From positions 1-60,141 of the forward strand of contig NZ_NVOY01000034.1 of the NCBI RefSeq assembly GCF_002551005.1: a stretch of DNA of 60,141 nucleotides, read 5' to 3'. The first letter of the stretch is position 1. The number at the start of each line of letters is the position of its first letter. The position numbers and the translations under genes are program-made. Below the pieces are notes generated by a model, which saw only the letters and a program-made list of their open reading frames with translations, did not search any database and was not told the DNA's origin. Source of the stretch: Bacillus pseudomycoides (GTDB lineage: Bacteria > Bacillota > Bacilli > Bacillales > Bacillaceae_G). Positions 1 through 8,944 of the stretch are shown piece by piece.

Positions 1-219
1 TTAAAACTTATATCCCTTTGCGTATAGTTGACTCGGATGAATGATTATGCGCAAAACAAGACCGTTCCTAACAGGAACCTGCTGTTATTCTTTCACAGTA
101 GGTGAATGAGAAGGTGATAGCCTTGCGGACAGGAAAAAAGTGAGATTCCTTTTCGGTAGTTGGCTTTTGTCTTGGTTCGCCAACATTTTGATAGATTTTT
201 ATAAGTTTTTTAAACCAGG
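1..219 (+). other. Structured non-coding leader, unassigned
   Basis: No convincing gene is seen here. The stretch holds four consecutive potential hairpins: GTTCCT/AGGAAC near 63-78, CCTGCTGT/ACAGTAGG near 78-102, AGGAA/TTCCT near 130-150, and GTTGGC/GCCAAC near 159-184, the last followed by a T-rich run. The density of paired segments directly upstream of a membrane-protein and adenylyltransferase gene pair suggests a regulatory leader or attenuator, but I do not recognise a known riboswitch class. Confidence 0.3.
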
Positions 220-228
220 ATGAATAGG

Positions 229-519
229 ATGAAGAAGGGCTTTGTAATAGGGAGTATCGGGCTTGTTCTAGTCAGTAGTATTGCTTATATGACAGGGGAT
301 ACAGCAGCGGTTTACTCGTTAGCAGGTTGGCTAGGCATCTTTTTCTTAGCTAGTGCAGCATTTCTTTGTATAGATGGTTTCATTTTAGGAGCAAGAGGGA
401 CATTTGCTTCGGCAAAACCAACGCGAAAAGAATCCCGCTTTCAATCTGCTAAAACGAATGCATTTGCTGCAATTCCGAATGTGGCAGCAGCGTTAGGAGT
501 ATATTTATGGATATCGTAA
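229..519 (+). CDS. Small membrane protein (DUF5316-like)
   Basis: A protein of about 96 residues with an N-terminal hydrophobic segment, a second around residues 30-50, a basic stretch (KPTRKESRF) and a last hydrophobic segment ending in YLWIS. It resembles small Bacillus DUF5316 membrane proteins; I recall the family by overall look, so this is tentative, and no biochemical role can be inferred. The start at 229 is preferred because AGGA lies 8 bases upstream; an ATG at 220 is also in frame. It overlaps the next gene by 13 bases, suggesting translational coupling. Confidence 0.6.
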   Translation: MKKGFVIGSIGLVLVSSIAYMTGDTAAVYSLAGWLGIFFLASAAFLCIDGFILGARGTFASAKPTRKESRFQSAKTNAFAAIPNVAAALGVYLWIS

Positions 520-1304
520 GGGAGCATGTTATACCAGAAGAAGTGAAGTTCTTCTTAGATCAATACGTGAATGAACTGCAGGAAGTAATTTCGAATGAAA
601 AGTTAGTTGGTGTGTATGTATATGGCTCATTAGCATTAGCTGCGTTTCATCCAGAATCGAGTGATATTGACTTTGTAACGGTTATGAAAGAAGAGGTCAG
701 TGAGGCAGAGAAAGTGAAAATCCGTGAATTACATAAGAGGCTCTGTACACATGACCTCGGTAAACGGATGGATGGGATGTATGTTCCGCTTGCCCATGTA
801 GGAAAGCAAAATCATGAGATGTCACCGTATTTATATTGTTCAGATGGAAAAATAAATGAAGGACATTGGGACATTAATTCTGTTACGTGGTGGACGATAA
901 AAAAATGCGGTATTACGGTTTTGGGTCAAAAAGCAGACGAGCTTCCATATGTAGTAACGTGGGATGATGTTGTCAGCACAATGAAATACAATGTAGAACA
1001 ATATTGGAGTGAGAAAGTAAAGCGTCCATATTTATTTTTATCCACAGAATGGGTAGAGTCTGCAGTTGTGACAATGGGACGTATTATGTGCACGCTAGAG
1101 ATGGAACGGATTGTTTCGAAAGATGAAGGGCTGCAATATATGATGAACTGTTGTAAAGAATGGGAACCGCTTCTGCAAGATGTGTACCAGGTGCGTCAAA
1201 ATGAAGGGGTGAAACAATCTTTATCGAGATGGAGACGAGCTCAGATGACGAAGCGGTATTTGGTGTTTTGGATAGAGGAATGTAAGAAGAGTTGGGAAAA
1301 ATAA
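507..1304 (+). CDS. Aminoglycoside adenylyltransferase-like nucleotidyltransferase (DUF4111)
   Basis: A 265-residue cytosolic protein. Near the N-terminus it carries the nucleotidyltransferase signature: GS at YVYGSLALAAF followed by SSDIDFVTV, giving the metal-binding D-x-D. The C-terminal helical half, with WWTIKKCGITVLG and later a TMGRIMCTLE helix, matches the DUF4111/AadA-type fold found in ANT(3'')/ANT(9) streptomycin/spectinomycin adenylyltransferases. Such enzymes transfer AMP from ATP to an aminoglycoside hydroxyl. Chromosomal Bacillus members often have unproven drug activity, so resistance is inference. TTAGGAG lies 7 bases before the ATG. It overlaps the preceding membrane-protein gene. 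Confidence 0.85.
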   Translation: MDIVREHVIPEEVKFFLDQYVNELQEVISNEKLVGVYVYGSLALAAFHPESSDIDFVTVMKEEVSEAEKVKIRELHKRLCTHDLGKRMDGMYVPLAHVGKQNHEMSPYLYCSDGKINEGHWDINSVTWWTIKKCGITVLGQKADELPYVVTWDDVVSTMKYNVEQYWSEKVKRPYLFLSTEWVESAVVTMGRIMCTLEMERIVSKDEGLQYMMNCCKEWEPLLQDVYQVRQNEGVKQSLSRWRRAQMTKRYLVFWIEECKKSWEK

Positions 1305-1432
1305 AATAGAATTTCCATCAGTGGGGGCCATATTTCCTACTGATGGCTAGTTTTACTTTCATATCAACATCGGTACATCACTAACTAGCAGAAATAGGTG
1401 CAGAAGAATAACACCTAGTTTTTTATATTAAA

Positions 1433-2377
1433 TTAGTCATATTGGCTTAATATGTTAGTTAATTTTTCTTTTGTATATTTAATTAATTCAACAGGTTTTT
1501 TAATAATTGCATTTTCTCCATATGTGATAAAGTAATTGGAAAAAAAGACAATATCATATTTTGAGATAGTGCCGCTCACAAATCCTGAACCATCTTCTCT
1601 TTTATTCAACTGAGTATTTGGCCATGGAACGGATTGATATTTTTCTACACCTTTCTGAGTTAACTCTACATATAACTCAAAAGTTTCTTTGTAATCATTC
1701 AGGATGGAAAAACGATTTTTTAAAGTAATATGGGATAAGTCAATTGGATTTGTATTTTCGTCGTGTTCAACAGATTGTATACGATCGCATCGAAAGACTC
1801 GATAATCTTTTTTAGAAAAACAATAAGATGGACAATACCACTTTCCTTCATTCGCATAAATGCCAATCGGTTGAATACTTCTATTGCTAGTCTTTCCATT
1901 TGTTTCATAATTAATTATAATAACGTCTTGTTGAATGGATGCATCTAACAGTTGTCTTAAAAATGGGATTTCTTCTTGTTGATGTATCGACACAAAATCA
2001 ACTCGATCTTTCATATTGTCAATCGTATCTCTAATATCGCCAGAAAGATTTAAATAAAATTTCTTTTTTATTGATTCATATTCTATATCAAATGGAAGGG
2101 AAATATAGTGTCTTAATGTATGAAGGGCAAAGAATATAGAAACAGCCTCCTCCTCACTAAATGTGATGGGAGGAAGAATTCTTTCGTTTAAGACTTGATA
2201 ACCGCCATGCGGACCTACTTCTGAATAAAGCGGTACACCCATCTCACTTAATTCTTGTAAATCTCTCAAAATGGTTCTTTTTGAAACACCAAATTCTTGT
2301 GCTAATCCCCCAACAGTAAATCGCTTCATTCGATTAACCATCATAATCAGTTCATTTAATCTTTTTGCTTTAGACAT
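1433..2377 (-). CDS. YafY-family HTH/WYL-domain transcriptional regulator
   Basis: A 314-residue regulator. Residues 1-60 form a DeoR-type helix-turn-helix (GGLAQEFGVSKRTILRDLQELSEMGVP) and the rest is a WYL ligand-sensing domain with a C-terminal extension. The start at 2377 is chosen because GGAGG sits 5 bases upstream; an upstream in-frame TTG lies inside that Shine-Dalgarno sequence. It is divergent from the intron-split dinB gene, and a TGACA-N5-TGTCA palindrome lies between them, so autoregulation and control of dinB are plausible inferences. WYL regulators next to DinB genes are common in Bacilli. Confidence 0.85.
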   Translation of the reverse strand: MSKAKRLNELIMMVNRMKRFTVGGLAQEFGVSKRTILRDLQELSEMGVPLYSEVGPHGGYQVLNERILPPITFSEEEAVSIFFALHTLRHYISLPFDIEYESIKKKFYLNLSGDIRDTIDNMKDRVDFVSIHQQEEIPFLRQLLDASIQQDVIIINYETNGKTSNRSIQPIGIYANEGKWYCPSYCFSKKDYRVFRCDRIQSVEHDENTNPIDLSHITLKNRFSILNDYKETFELYVELTQKGVEKYQSVPWPNTQLNKREDGSGFVSGTISKYDIVFFSNYFITYGENAIIKKPVELIKYTKEKLTNILSQYD

Positions 2378-2395
2378 AAATACCTCCAATAACTA

Positions 2396-2410
2396 TGACA
2401 CAATCTGTCA
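2396..2410. promoter_or_regulatory. Candidate operator (TGACA-N5-TGTCA) of the WYL regulator
   Basis: A perfect 5-bp inverted repeat, TGACACAATCTGTCA, lies 18 bases upstream of the regulator start codon. A TATAAT element for leftward transcription (2413-2418) lies just upstream of it, so the palindrome would sit near the leftward transcription start, a usual place for repressor binding. The assignment to this regulator is inference from position and symmetry. Confidence 0.5.
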
Positions 2411-2512
2411 CTATTATAATATACAATCATTAATAGAAAAATGATTCAAGAAGTTAGTTATGTGAATACTGAATCAAGTGATAGTAAAGATTCACAAATA
2501 ATTATTTATAAT

Positions 2513-2530
2513 GGAGGAATAACTTATGTA
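2513..2530 (+). other. 5' exon of the intron-split dinB gene (ribosome binding site, start codon and two bases)
   Basis: GGAGG at 2513-2517 and ATG at 2526-2528 are followed by only TA before the intron begins with GTGCG at 2531. Joining 2526-2530 to 5422-5926 gives an uninterrupted 169-codon frame beginning M-Y-V-I-V-T-I-S, as expected of a DinB-family protein. Without splicing, the start codon is followed at once by TAG (exon TA plus intron G). The last six exon bases, TATGTA, are the likely IBS1. Confidence 0.8.
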
Positions 2531-5421
2531 GTGCGAGACGTTCTCGGCTAAGTAAAACGTTGATCTTACAACGTTTAAGCGAAAACGAGGACTGTTCTTT
2601 GGAGGTAAAAGCTGAAGCAGAACCAAAAGAACAGAATAACTGTTCAGATGAGCGGTAGGAATGATGGAGTAACGCCCTGAAACTACCCCAGTGAGATTCC
2701 CGAATGCATAATCTAGGCATAGATTATGTGTGAAGCAGGGTAAAACATGCGGTCATGGTTCGTAGTGCCCAACTGGGTAACCGAAAGCCAACAGGAATAA
2801 TAAACCAGTTGGAATTAATCAAGTACCGTATGCTGTCAACCGACATGGTGAGAATGTGTAAACACTGACGAACTTGCGAATGTACGCCTCGATAATTATA
2901 CGGGTCAGAAATGATTCGGAGTCTGAAAATATGACTTGTCTAAAGGACGGAAGAAATTACATATTCGAAATCCTAACGTTGTTATAGGCAACGGAGTTAG
3001 ACACGGGGTAAAGCAAGCACCTAAATCGGAGGTCAAAGTACCTTTAAAAACAATGATAGTCTGAATGGAACGTCGAAAGCCACTAACGTTGAGAGTAATC
3101 TCTATCGGCGGATATAGTTGAATACGAAACGGGCAACCGAGGGAAGTATTCTTAATAGTGGGGAGAGTAGTGGCACGACCATTGAAGGCTCTGTAATGGA
3201 ACTGGAGGAACAGCCACAAGCCTATATTGTAGGAACTGAACTTTCATCTAATCTTGCATGGATTCTGGTAAGACTCAAAAGGTCACCAAAAATCAATATG
3301 AGAGTAGGTGATAGACCATGGATGACAATTCTAAGCCCATGCCAAAGGATAAGAAACTAAGACACAATGAATACTACGGTATCCAACCTGTCCTAGACGA
3401 CTTATACCAAAAGGCAACAAAAAGAAATTCTTTCAAAAACTTAATGCCTATTATTATATCAGACGAAAACATACTTCTTGCATTTCGGAATATTAAGAAA
3501 AATAAAGGGAGTAAAACAGCTGCCTGTGACAATGTAAACATCAAGGACATTGAGAGAATGGAACAAAGCTATTTCTTGAATGAAGTAAAAAGACGCTTTC
3601 AAAACTACCAACCGCAAAAAGTAAGGCGCAAGGAAATTCCTAAACCCAATGGGAAAACCAGACCTCTGGGAATACCATCTATGTGGGATAGAATTATCCA
3701 ACAGTGTATCCTTCAAGTTTTGGAACCCATTTGCGAGGCGCAATTCTGTACACGAAGCTATGGTTTTCGACCAAACAGAAGTACAGAACACGCCATAGCA
3801 GACAGCGTTAAAAAGGTAAACCAACAAAAACTTACTTATGTGGTAGATGTAGATATCAAAGGATTCTTTGACGAAGTAAATCACGTCAAACTCATGCGTC
3901 AACTTTGGACATTGGGTATCCGTGACAAACAACTACTCGTCATTATCCGAAAGATACTGAAAGCTCCCGTGCAAATGCCTGATGGCAAAACAATAGTACC
4001 GACAAAAGGAACCCCACAAGGCGGTATCCTTAGTCCTCTGCTTGCCAATGTAAACCTAAATGAATTCGACTGGTGGATAAGCAAACAATGGGAAACATTC
4101 AAAGCCAAAAAGGTAAAGCCGAGATACAAAGATGGAATTTGGAGTAACGACCTCGTAACAGGAGTCTTATCCAAAACGTCCAAGATGAAACCAATGTATA
4201 TCGTAAGGTACGCAGATGACTTTAAAATCTTCACAAACACGCGAAGCAATGCGGAGAAAATCTTCAAAGCAGCTCAAATGTGGTTAGAAGAACGTCTGAA
4301 GTTGCCTATCTCAACCGAAAAATCCAAAGTAACCAATCTGAAAAAGCAAGAAAGTGAATTCCTAGGATTTACTCTCAAAGCTGTAAAGAAAGGAAAAATG
4401 AAGAACGGGAACACACGATATATTGCGGAAACACACGTATCTCCTAAAGCACTGGAAAAGACAAAACAAGACTTAGCGAAACAAGTGAAGAAAATACAGA
4501 AAAACTCCAACTCTATTGAGGCAATCAAAGGAATCAACATATACCACAGTATGGTCATTGGCAAGCATAACTATTATAGAATAGCAACGCATGCCAGCCT
4601 AGACTTCAACAAAATGGACCTAGAACTTGACCATATGATGTATAACCGATTCCCTAAGTCAACAAAAAGAGGTAACAATAACACAAATGGATACACAAAT
4701 AAAGGGAAATATGTAGGAAAAGACAAAGGTATTAAACCATACCTAAAGTCAAAAAGGATAAAATTCCTTATGAGACGTCCTATCCTACCAATCTCCTATA
4801 TACAACACAAAAACCCGGTGATGAAAAAGCAAGCCATCAACAAGTACACCGCTGAAGGACGAATCTTGATACACAAAAACTTGTCAGACATAACCGAAGC
4901 GGAACTAAAATGGCTAAGGGAAAATCCAGTCATTAATAAACGGACGACCGTAGAATATAATGACAACCGAATTTCCCTTTATGTCGCACAAAAAGGAAAA
5001 TGTAGTGTAACAGGTGAGAAACTCTTACCCTGGGACATCCATTGTCACCACAAGCAATTATGGAGCGAAACAATGGATGACAGCTACAAAAACCTTACCA
5101 TCATCAAACCAAGTATCCATAGACTAATACACGCAACCAATAGAGAAACCATAGACCAATTACTCTGTGAGCTAAAACTCAATGAGGAACAGTTAGGAAA
5201 AATCAACAAGCTGCGAAAATTAGTCAAAAACGAGGAAATCTGTATTTAATCACAAAATGTAGTGGGAATGAAATATGAACAACTAGCGTTGTTCGCTTAG
5301 AAATTATCATCATTAGATGAGAAGAAAACTACAATATAGGGGGAACGCGGTATGCACCGAAAGGGGCACGTACCGTGTGGAACGGGGGAAAAGTTAGAGA
5401 TAACTTCAAAGACTTACCTAT
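2531..5421 (+). mobile_element. Complete group II intron inserted in dinB
   Basis: The 2891-bp element begins with GTGCG and ends CTAT, fitting the group II 5'-GUGYG...AY-3' rule. It encodes an intact intron protein in domain IV. A convincing domain V lies at 5344-5378: an eight-pair lower stem, a two-base CG bulge at 5369-5370, an upper stem and a GAAA tetraloop at 5359-5362. A domain VI hairpin follows (AAGTTA/TAACTT around a GAGA loop, 5391-5406). TACATA at 2958-2963 in domain I is exactly complementary to exon bases TATGTA and is the likely EBS1. The exact 3' boundary is set by restoring the host reading frame. Bases 2531-3317 are intron RNA domains I-III and hold no other gene. Confidence 0.92.
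3318..5249 (+). CDS. ltrA: Group II intron-encoded reverse transcriptase/maturase with HNH endonuclease
   Basis: A 643-residue multifunctional protein. The N-terminal reverse transcriptase includes the RT blocks KPNGKTRPLGIPSMWDRIIQ and TPQGGILSPLLANV and the catalytic YADD at residues 298-301. It is followed by a maturase domain X (around residues 380-470) and a C-terminal HNH domain with CSVTGEKL and the HCHHKQLW/HRLIHA histidines. It would bind the intron RNA, aid splicing and drive target-primed mobility. All key residues are present and the frame is intact, so the element may still be active. A GTAGGTGAT stretch upstream serves as a modest ribosome binding site. The gene lies within intron domain IV. 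Confidence 0.95.
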   Translation: MDDNSKPMPKDKKLRHNEYYGIQPVLDDLYQKATKRNSFKNLMPIIISDENILLAFRNIKKNKGSKTAACDNVNIKDIERMEQSYFLNEVKRRFQNYQPQKVRRKEIPKPNGKTRPLGIPSMWDRIIQQCILQVLEPICEAQFCTRSYGFRPNRSTEHAIADSVKKVNQQKLTYVVDVDIKGFFDEVNHVKLMRQLWTLGIRDKQLLVIIRKILKAPVQMPDGKTIVPTKGTPQGGILSPLLANVNLNEFDWWISKQWETFKAKKVKPRYKDGIWSNDLVTGVLSKTSKMKPMYIVRYADDFKIFTNTRSNAEKIFKAAQMWLEERLKLPISTEKSKVTNLKKQESEFLGFTLKAVKKGKMKNGNTRYIAETHVSPKALEKTKQDLAKQVKKIQKNSNSIEAIKGINIYHSMVIGKHNYYRIATHASLDFNKMDLELDHMMYNRFPKSTKRGNNNTNGYTNKGKYVGKDKGIKPYLKSKRIKFLMRRPILPISYIQHKNPVMKKQAINKYTAEGRILIHKNLSDITEAELKWLRENPVINKRTTVEYNDNRISLYVAQKGKCSVTGEKLLPWDIHCHHKQLWSETMDDSYKNLTIIKPSIHRLIHATNRETIDQLLCELKLNEEQLGKINKLRKLVKNEEICI

Positions 5422-5926
5422 CGTTATTGTAACAATTTCAGACTTTATTAAAGAATGGAATAGGGAAGCAATGCTAACTCAAAAAGTTTTGGATGGTTTG
5501 ACAGATGATTCATTAAAACAACAAGTTTATCCAGAAGGTCGTACTTTGGGGAGAATTGCGTGGCATTTTACAACAAGTATTCCAGAATATTTAGCTCATT
5601 TCGGGTTGAAGATAGATGGAGTAGAAAATGCAGAAAGTGTACCAACCTCAGCGAAGGAAATCGTTGAAACCTTTAAGAATATAAGTTTCAATGCATCCAA
5701 AGTTATCGAAGAGCAATGGACGGATGAATCACTAAAGCAAATACAAGAAGCGTTTGGAAGGCAAGAATCAAATGCTACAATCCTAATGGGACTAATTAAG
5801 CACATTGTTCATCATCGTGGACAAGTTACAGTTCTTATGCGTCAAGCAGGAATAAAACCATTTGGTGTATATGGTCCACCAAAAGAAGAGTGGACTCATT
5901 TAGGGGTGGAAAATCCACCACTTTAA
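5422..5926 (+). CDS. DinB family protein, 3' exon of an intron-split gene
   Basis: This exon supplies all but the first five bases of a 169-residue DinB/YfiT-type four-helix-bundle protein. The likely metal-binding histidines are visible: AWHFTTS near the first third and HIVHHRGQ in the C-terminal third. DinB-like proteins are damage-associated or thiol-transfer metalloproteins; the substrate here is unknown. The frame continues upstream into the intron to a GTG at 5375, but the DinB homology begins at the exon (VIVTISDFIKEW), and splicing to the ATG at 2526 gives a better start. Expression therefore probably depends on intron splicing. Confidence 0.85.
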
Positions 5927-6002
5927 AAATAGTATGTCTACGAATTCGTTACTTCAACAAATTATGGGAACCCTTTATAATTTAGATTTTCCATAATTTT
6001 AT

Positions 6003-6047
6003 CGCGCTATTCGCGGACAGTAAGATCTCCACTGATGGAAGTTTCAC
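6003..6047 (+). repeat. Internally deleted bcr1-type repeat
   Basis: This 45-bp element keeps both ends of the bcr1-like repeat (CGCGCTATTCGCGGACAGTA at the left, CTGATGGAAGTTTCAC at the right) but lacks the roughly 100-bp middle. It is bounded by TTTAT on both sides (5998-6002 and 6048-6052), the same target duplication seen at the longer copies. The rest of 5927-6105 holds no gene that I can see. Confidence 0.75.
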
Positions 6048-6105
6048 TTTATTTAAGTTTTAACATTGTAATTTAACACAACCGAAATATTATAGTATAG
6101 GCAAA

Positions 6106-6140
6106 ATAAAAAACAAGAGCCGCCGTGCAGCTCTTGTTTT
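6106..6140 (-). terminator. Terminator of yutJ
   Basis: CAAGAGC and GCTCTTG pair around a nine-base loop, and leftward transcription then meets TTTTTTATTTT. It lies directly after the yutJ stop codon. Confidence 0.85.
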
Positions 6141-6144
6141 TTAT

Positions 6145-7215
6145 TTAACCATTATGATGTTTATACATCCAAAGAATGCCTGATTTTAAAAGGCGAGGTA
6201 CGCGGCCCATTAACGGCTGATTTGCAAGTAAACCGAAGCCATGTTTTTTACCAAGAGAACCGAGAACACCTTTTAGTTTAATAACAGGTAGCTCTTCTGG
6301 TAATGCTTCATTGTTCCAACGTTTTAACAATATTTGGACAATTTGTTCACCTTGACCTTCTGCAAGCTGTGCAGATGGTGCGTGTGGCAGCGCAGCACAG
6401 TCACCTAGCACATATGCATTCTCGTAATCTGGAATATTATGATATTTTGTTAATACAACCCGCCCACTATTATCATGCTCGACAGGGAGATTACGAACGA
6501 CTTCACTCGCTTGAATGCCAGCTGTCCATACAATTGCGTCACATTCAAGTGGTTCATCGTGGTTATACACAATGTTTGGTTCTACTTTTGTAATGTTCGA
6601 GTTGCGAATAATTGTAACATTATGTTTCAAAAACCACTCTTCTACGTATCTACTTAATTTCTCTGGGAATGGGAAAAGAATGCGATCTTTTCGGTCAAAT
6701 AAATAAATGTTTAAGTCTGGACGGCTTTCGCGAAGCTCACTTGCTACTTCAACGCCGCTTAGTCCAGCTCCTACAACAGCAACTGTTGCGTGTGGTTCTA
6801 AACCATTTAGTTGTTGATATGTTTGACGAACTTGCTCAATGGATTGAAGGCTATACGTATTTTCCTTCGCTCCTGGAACGTTGTGATAGTTATCTTCACA
6901 ACCAAGTCCGATAATTAAGTCATCATAATTGACAACTTCACCGCCCTCAAGATGAACAGCTTTGTTTTCTAGATCAACGTTAGTTATCGTGCCATATTGA
7001 ATATTTAGTCGTGGATGCTCTGGAAATGGAATGCGAATATGCGTTTCAGAAATCGTTCCTGCTACTAATGCATAGTATTCTGTTTTAAAACAGTGATACG
7101 GTACCTTGTCGATTAATGTTACTTGAACATCATCTGGAAGTTGGTTGCTCGGAAGAAGACGTTGTAAAACTCTCATTCCACCGTAGCCGCCACCAAGTAT
7201 TACGAGGTGCTTCAT
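6145..7215 (-). CDS. yutJ: Type II NADH dehydrogenase-like FAD-dependent oxidoreductase (YutJ)
   Basis: A 356-residue flavoprotein with an N-terminal FAD-binding Rossmann motif (ILGGGYGGMRVLQ), an internal NAD(P)H-binding motif (VAVVGAGLSGVEVASEL) and the later flavin motif ADVLGDCAAL-like VLGDCAALPHAPSA. This is the architecture of NDH-2 type membrane-peripheral NADH:quinone oxidoreductases. The C-terminus lacks an obvious long amphipathic membrane anchor, so a respiratory role is not certain. The yutJ name rests on family likeness and its place next to yuzB, dapF and yutM. The divergent 329-base gap to yuzB contains control sequences only. Confidence 0.88.
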   Translation of the reverse strand: MKHLVILGGGYGGMRVLQRLLPSNQLPDDVQVTLIDKVPYHCFKTEYYALVAGTISETHIRIPFPEHPRLNIQYGTITNVDLENKAVHLEGGEVVNYDDLIIGLGCEDNYHNVPGAKENTYSLQSIEQVRQTYQQLNGLEPHATVAVVGAGLSGVEVASELRESRPDLNIYLFDRKDRILFPFPEKLSRYVEEWFLKHNVTIIRNSNITKVEPNIVYNHDEPLECDAIVWTAGIQASEVVRNLPVEHDNSGRVVLTKYHNIPDYENAYVLGDCAALPHAPSAQLAEGQGEQIVQILLKRWNNEALPEELPVIKLKGVLGSLGKKHGFGLLANQPLMGRVPRLLKSGILWMYKHHNG

Positions 7216-7544
7216 GATGGATTACCCCTTTTCTGTTGAAATATCCCCTAATCATAGAAAATTGTATATTACAAAAATATTTTGACTTTACTCATTCAAA
7301 TTATATCGAATTTAGAAGCAAATAACAATGCGTGAATGCATACTCTGTTGTACAATAATAAGAAAGTGGAAGCGGATCGTTCGGAATTAGTAGGATTCTG
7401 AGGTTTTCTGCTAGGAAACGCTTTTTATTAAGGGTTAACGAATGAAACGATTGAATGTTTTAATCGTTTTCGCTGGATTTAGACAAACATCTTAGGCTTA
7501 CTGTTATAAGACAAGCTTTGAAATAGATACAGGAGGGATTAAGG
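7216..7544. other. Intergenic region yutJ-yuzB with a GAAACGATT/AATCGTTTTC hairpin
   Basis: No gene is visible. An imperfect inverted repeat at 7444-7471 (GAAACGATT ... AATCGTTTTC) with a T-rich right arm lies 75 bases before the yuzB start and could be a leader hairpin or weak attenuator. The ribosome binding site of yuzB (AGGAGGG) is at the right end. Confidence 0.3.
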
Positions 7545-7784
7545 TTGATTAAACCATTGATTGAGTTTTGTGTTGGCAACCTTGCAAATGGTGCACAAAA
7601 GGCACGTGAACAATTAGAGAAAGATCCAAATTTAGATGTGATTGAGTATGGGTGTCTTGGATATTGTGGCGTTTGTTTTGAAGGGCCATATGCACTTGTA
7701 AACGGTGAAGTTGTAAAAGGGGAAACACCGGATGAACTTGTGAAAAATGTATATGATTATTTAGATGAAAATCCGATGTTTTAG
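7545..7784 (+). CDS. yuzB: DUF1450 family protein YuzB
   Basis: A 79-residue soluble protein with the DUF1450 pattern: a single Cys near the N-terminus ([10 protein letters not shown]) and two in [20 protein letters not shown]. The spaced cysteines resemble a thioredoxin-like [2Fe-2S] ferredoxin fold, but cofactor binding is inference. Translation starts at TTG, with AGGAGGG 8 bases upstream. It sits between yutJ and dapF, as in B. subtilis. Confidence 0.88.
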   Translation: MIKPLIEFCVGNLANGAQKAREQLEKDPNLDVIEYGCLGYCGVCFEGPYALVNGEVVKGETPDELVKNVYDYLDENPMF

Positions 7785-7873
7785 GGCGTTGCAATGAGGC
7801 AGCGTCTTTTTCGGTTGAACGTATAAAAATTACTTCGAAAGAACAGGTTAACAAGTTAGGAGATACAAAAAAG

Positions 7874-7900
7874 AAAGCCCTTTGATTGAAGGGCTTTTTT
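7874..7900 (+). terminator. Terminator after yuzB
   Basis: AAAGCCC and GGGCTTT pair around TTTGATTGAA, followed by TTTTTT. It separates yuzB from dapF. The other bases up to 8036 show no gene. Confidence 0.85.
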
Positions 7901-8036
7901 CTTACACCATATGTGTAAGCACGACATTGTTACGCCAAAATTGTCGTTGAATATGAGAAACGGGGGACATTCTTATTGTTTTCAAAAAGCGCTCATTTTA
8001 TACTTATAACAATCAAAAATTTTGGAGTGAAATCAC

Positions 8037-8903
8037 ATGGCACAATTTTCTTTCACAAAAATGCACGGACTTGGGAATAACTACATTTATGTAAATATGT
8101 TTGAAGAACAAATTGCAGAAGAGCATCTTGCACAAGTTGCTGAAAAAGTATCAGATGTGAATACTGGAATTGGTTCCGATGGAATGATTTTAATTTGTCC
8201 CTCTGACGTTGCTCCTGTGAAAATGCGTATTTTTAATAAAGACGGTTCAGAAGGAAAAAGCTGCGGGAATGGACTGCGCTGCGTTGCAAAGTACGCATAT
8301 GAGCATAAACTAGTAGAAGATACTGTTTTCACAATTGAAACGTTAGCAGGGATCGTTACGGCAGAAGTAAAAGTTGAAGATGGAATTGTAACTTCAGCTA
8401 CAATAGATATGGGGGCACCTCGGTTAAAACGCATGGATTTACCGATGTTAGGTGAAGGGGAAACGCCATTTATTCGTGAAGATTTCCTTTATAATAACCA
8501 CCGTTATACATTTACGGCTGTCTCAATGGGAAATCCGCATGCTGTTATTTTTGTAGAGAATATAGAAGAAGCACCGCTTACAACATTAGGACCTGTATTA
8601 GAAACACATGAGATGTTTCTAGAAAGCGTAAATACCGAATTTATTGAAGTATTGAATGATCGTGAAATGCATTTTCGTGTATGGGAACGCGGTTCTGGTA
8701 TTACACAAGCATGCGGAACAGGAGCATGTGCTGCAGTTGTAGCTGCAATCCTAAATGGAAAGATGACGCGTGGCCAAGAAATCACAGTTCATTTAGCAGG
8801 CGGAGATTTAATGATTACATGGACAGAAGAAGGAACAGTTCTCATGAATGGTCCAGCAGAAGTCACTTGCAGTGGTGTATATTATTATAAGATTGAAGAG
8901 TAA
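8037..8903 (+). CDS. dapF: Diaminopimelate epimerase
   Basis: A 288-residue enzyme that interconverts LL- and meso-diaminopimelate, supplying lysine and the meso-DAP of Bacillus peptidoglycan. The two catalytic cysteines are visible at Cys76 ([13 protein letters not shown]) and Cys226 ([14 protein letters not shown]), in the two mirror-image halves of the PLP-independent racemase fold. The length is typical and the start has TTTTGGAGTGA upstream. It is closely followed by yutM (about 40 bases), suggesting co-transcription. Confidence 0.97.
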   Translation: MAQFSFTKMHGLGNNYIYVNMFEEQIAEEHLAQVAEKVSDVNTGIGSDGMILICPSDVAPVKMRIFNKDGSEGKSCGNGLRCVAKYAYEHKLVEDTVFTIETLAGIVTAEVKVEDGIVTSATIDMGAPRLKRMDLPMLGEGETPFIREDFLYNNHRYTFTAVSMGNPHAVIFVENIEEAPLTTLGPVLETHEMFLESVNTEFIEVLNDREMHFRVWERGSGITQACGTGACAAVVAAILNGKMTRGQEITVHLAGGDLMITWTEEGTVLMNGPAEVTCSGVYYYKIEE

Positions 8904-8944
8904 AGATGTATAATAGAACGAGAGAAGAAAGGATGGTGGATTCT

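Noticed and set aside
2905-3219. Frames on both strands in the first part of the intron
   Set aside because: They fall in structured RNA domains I-III and have no protein-like features.
5375-5421. GTG at 5375 as the dinB start
   Set aside because: It lies in intron domain V, has no ribosome binding site, and splicing gives a better start at 2526.
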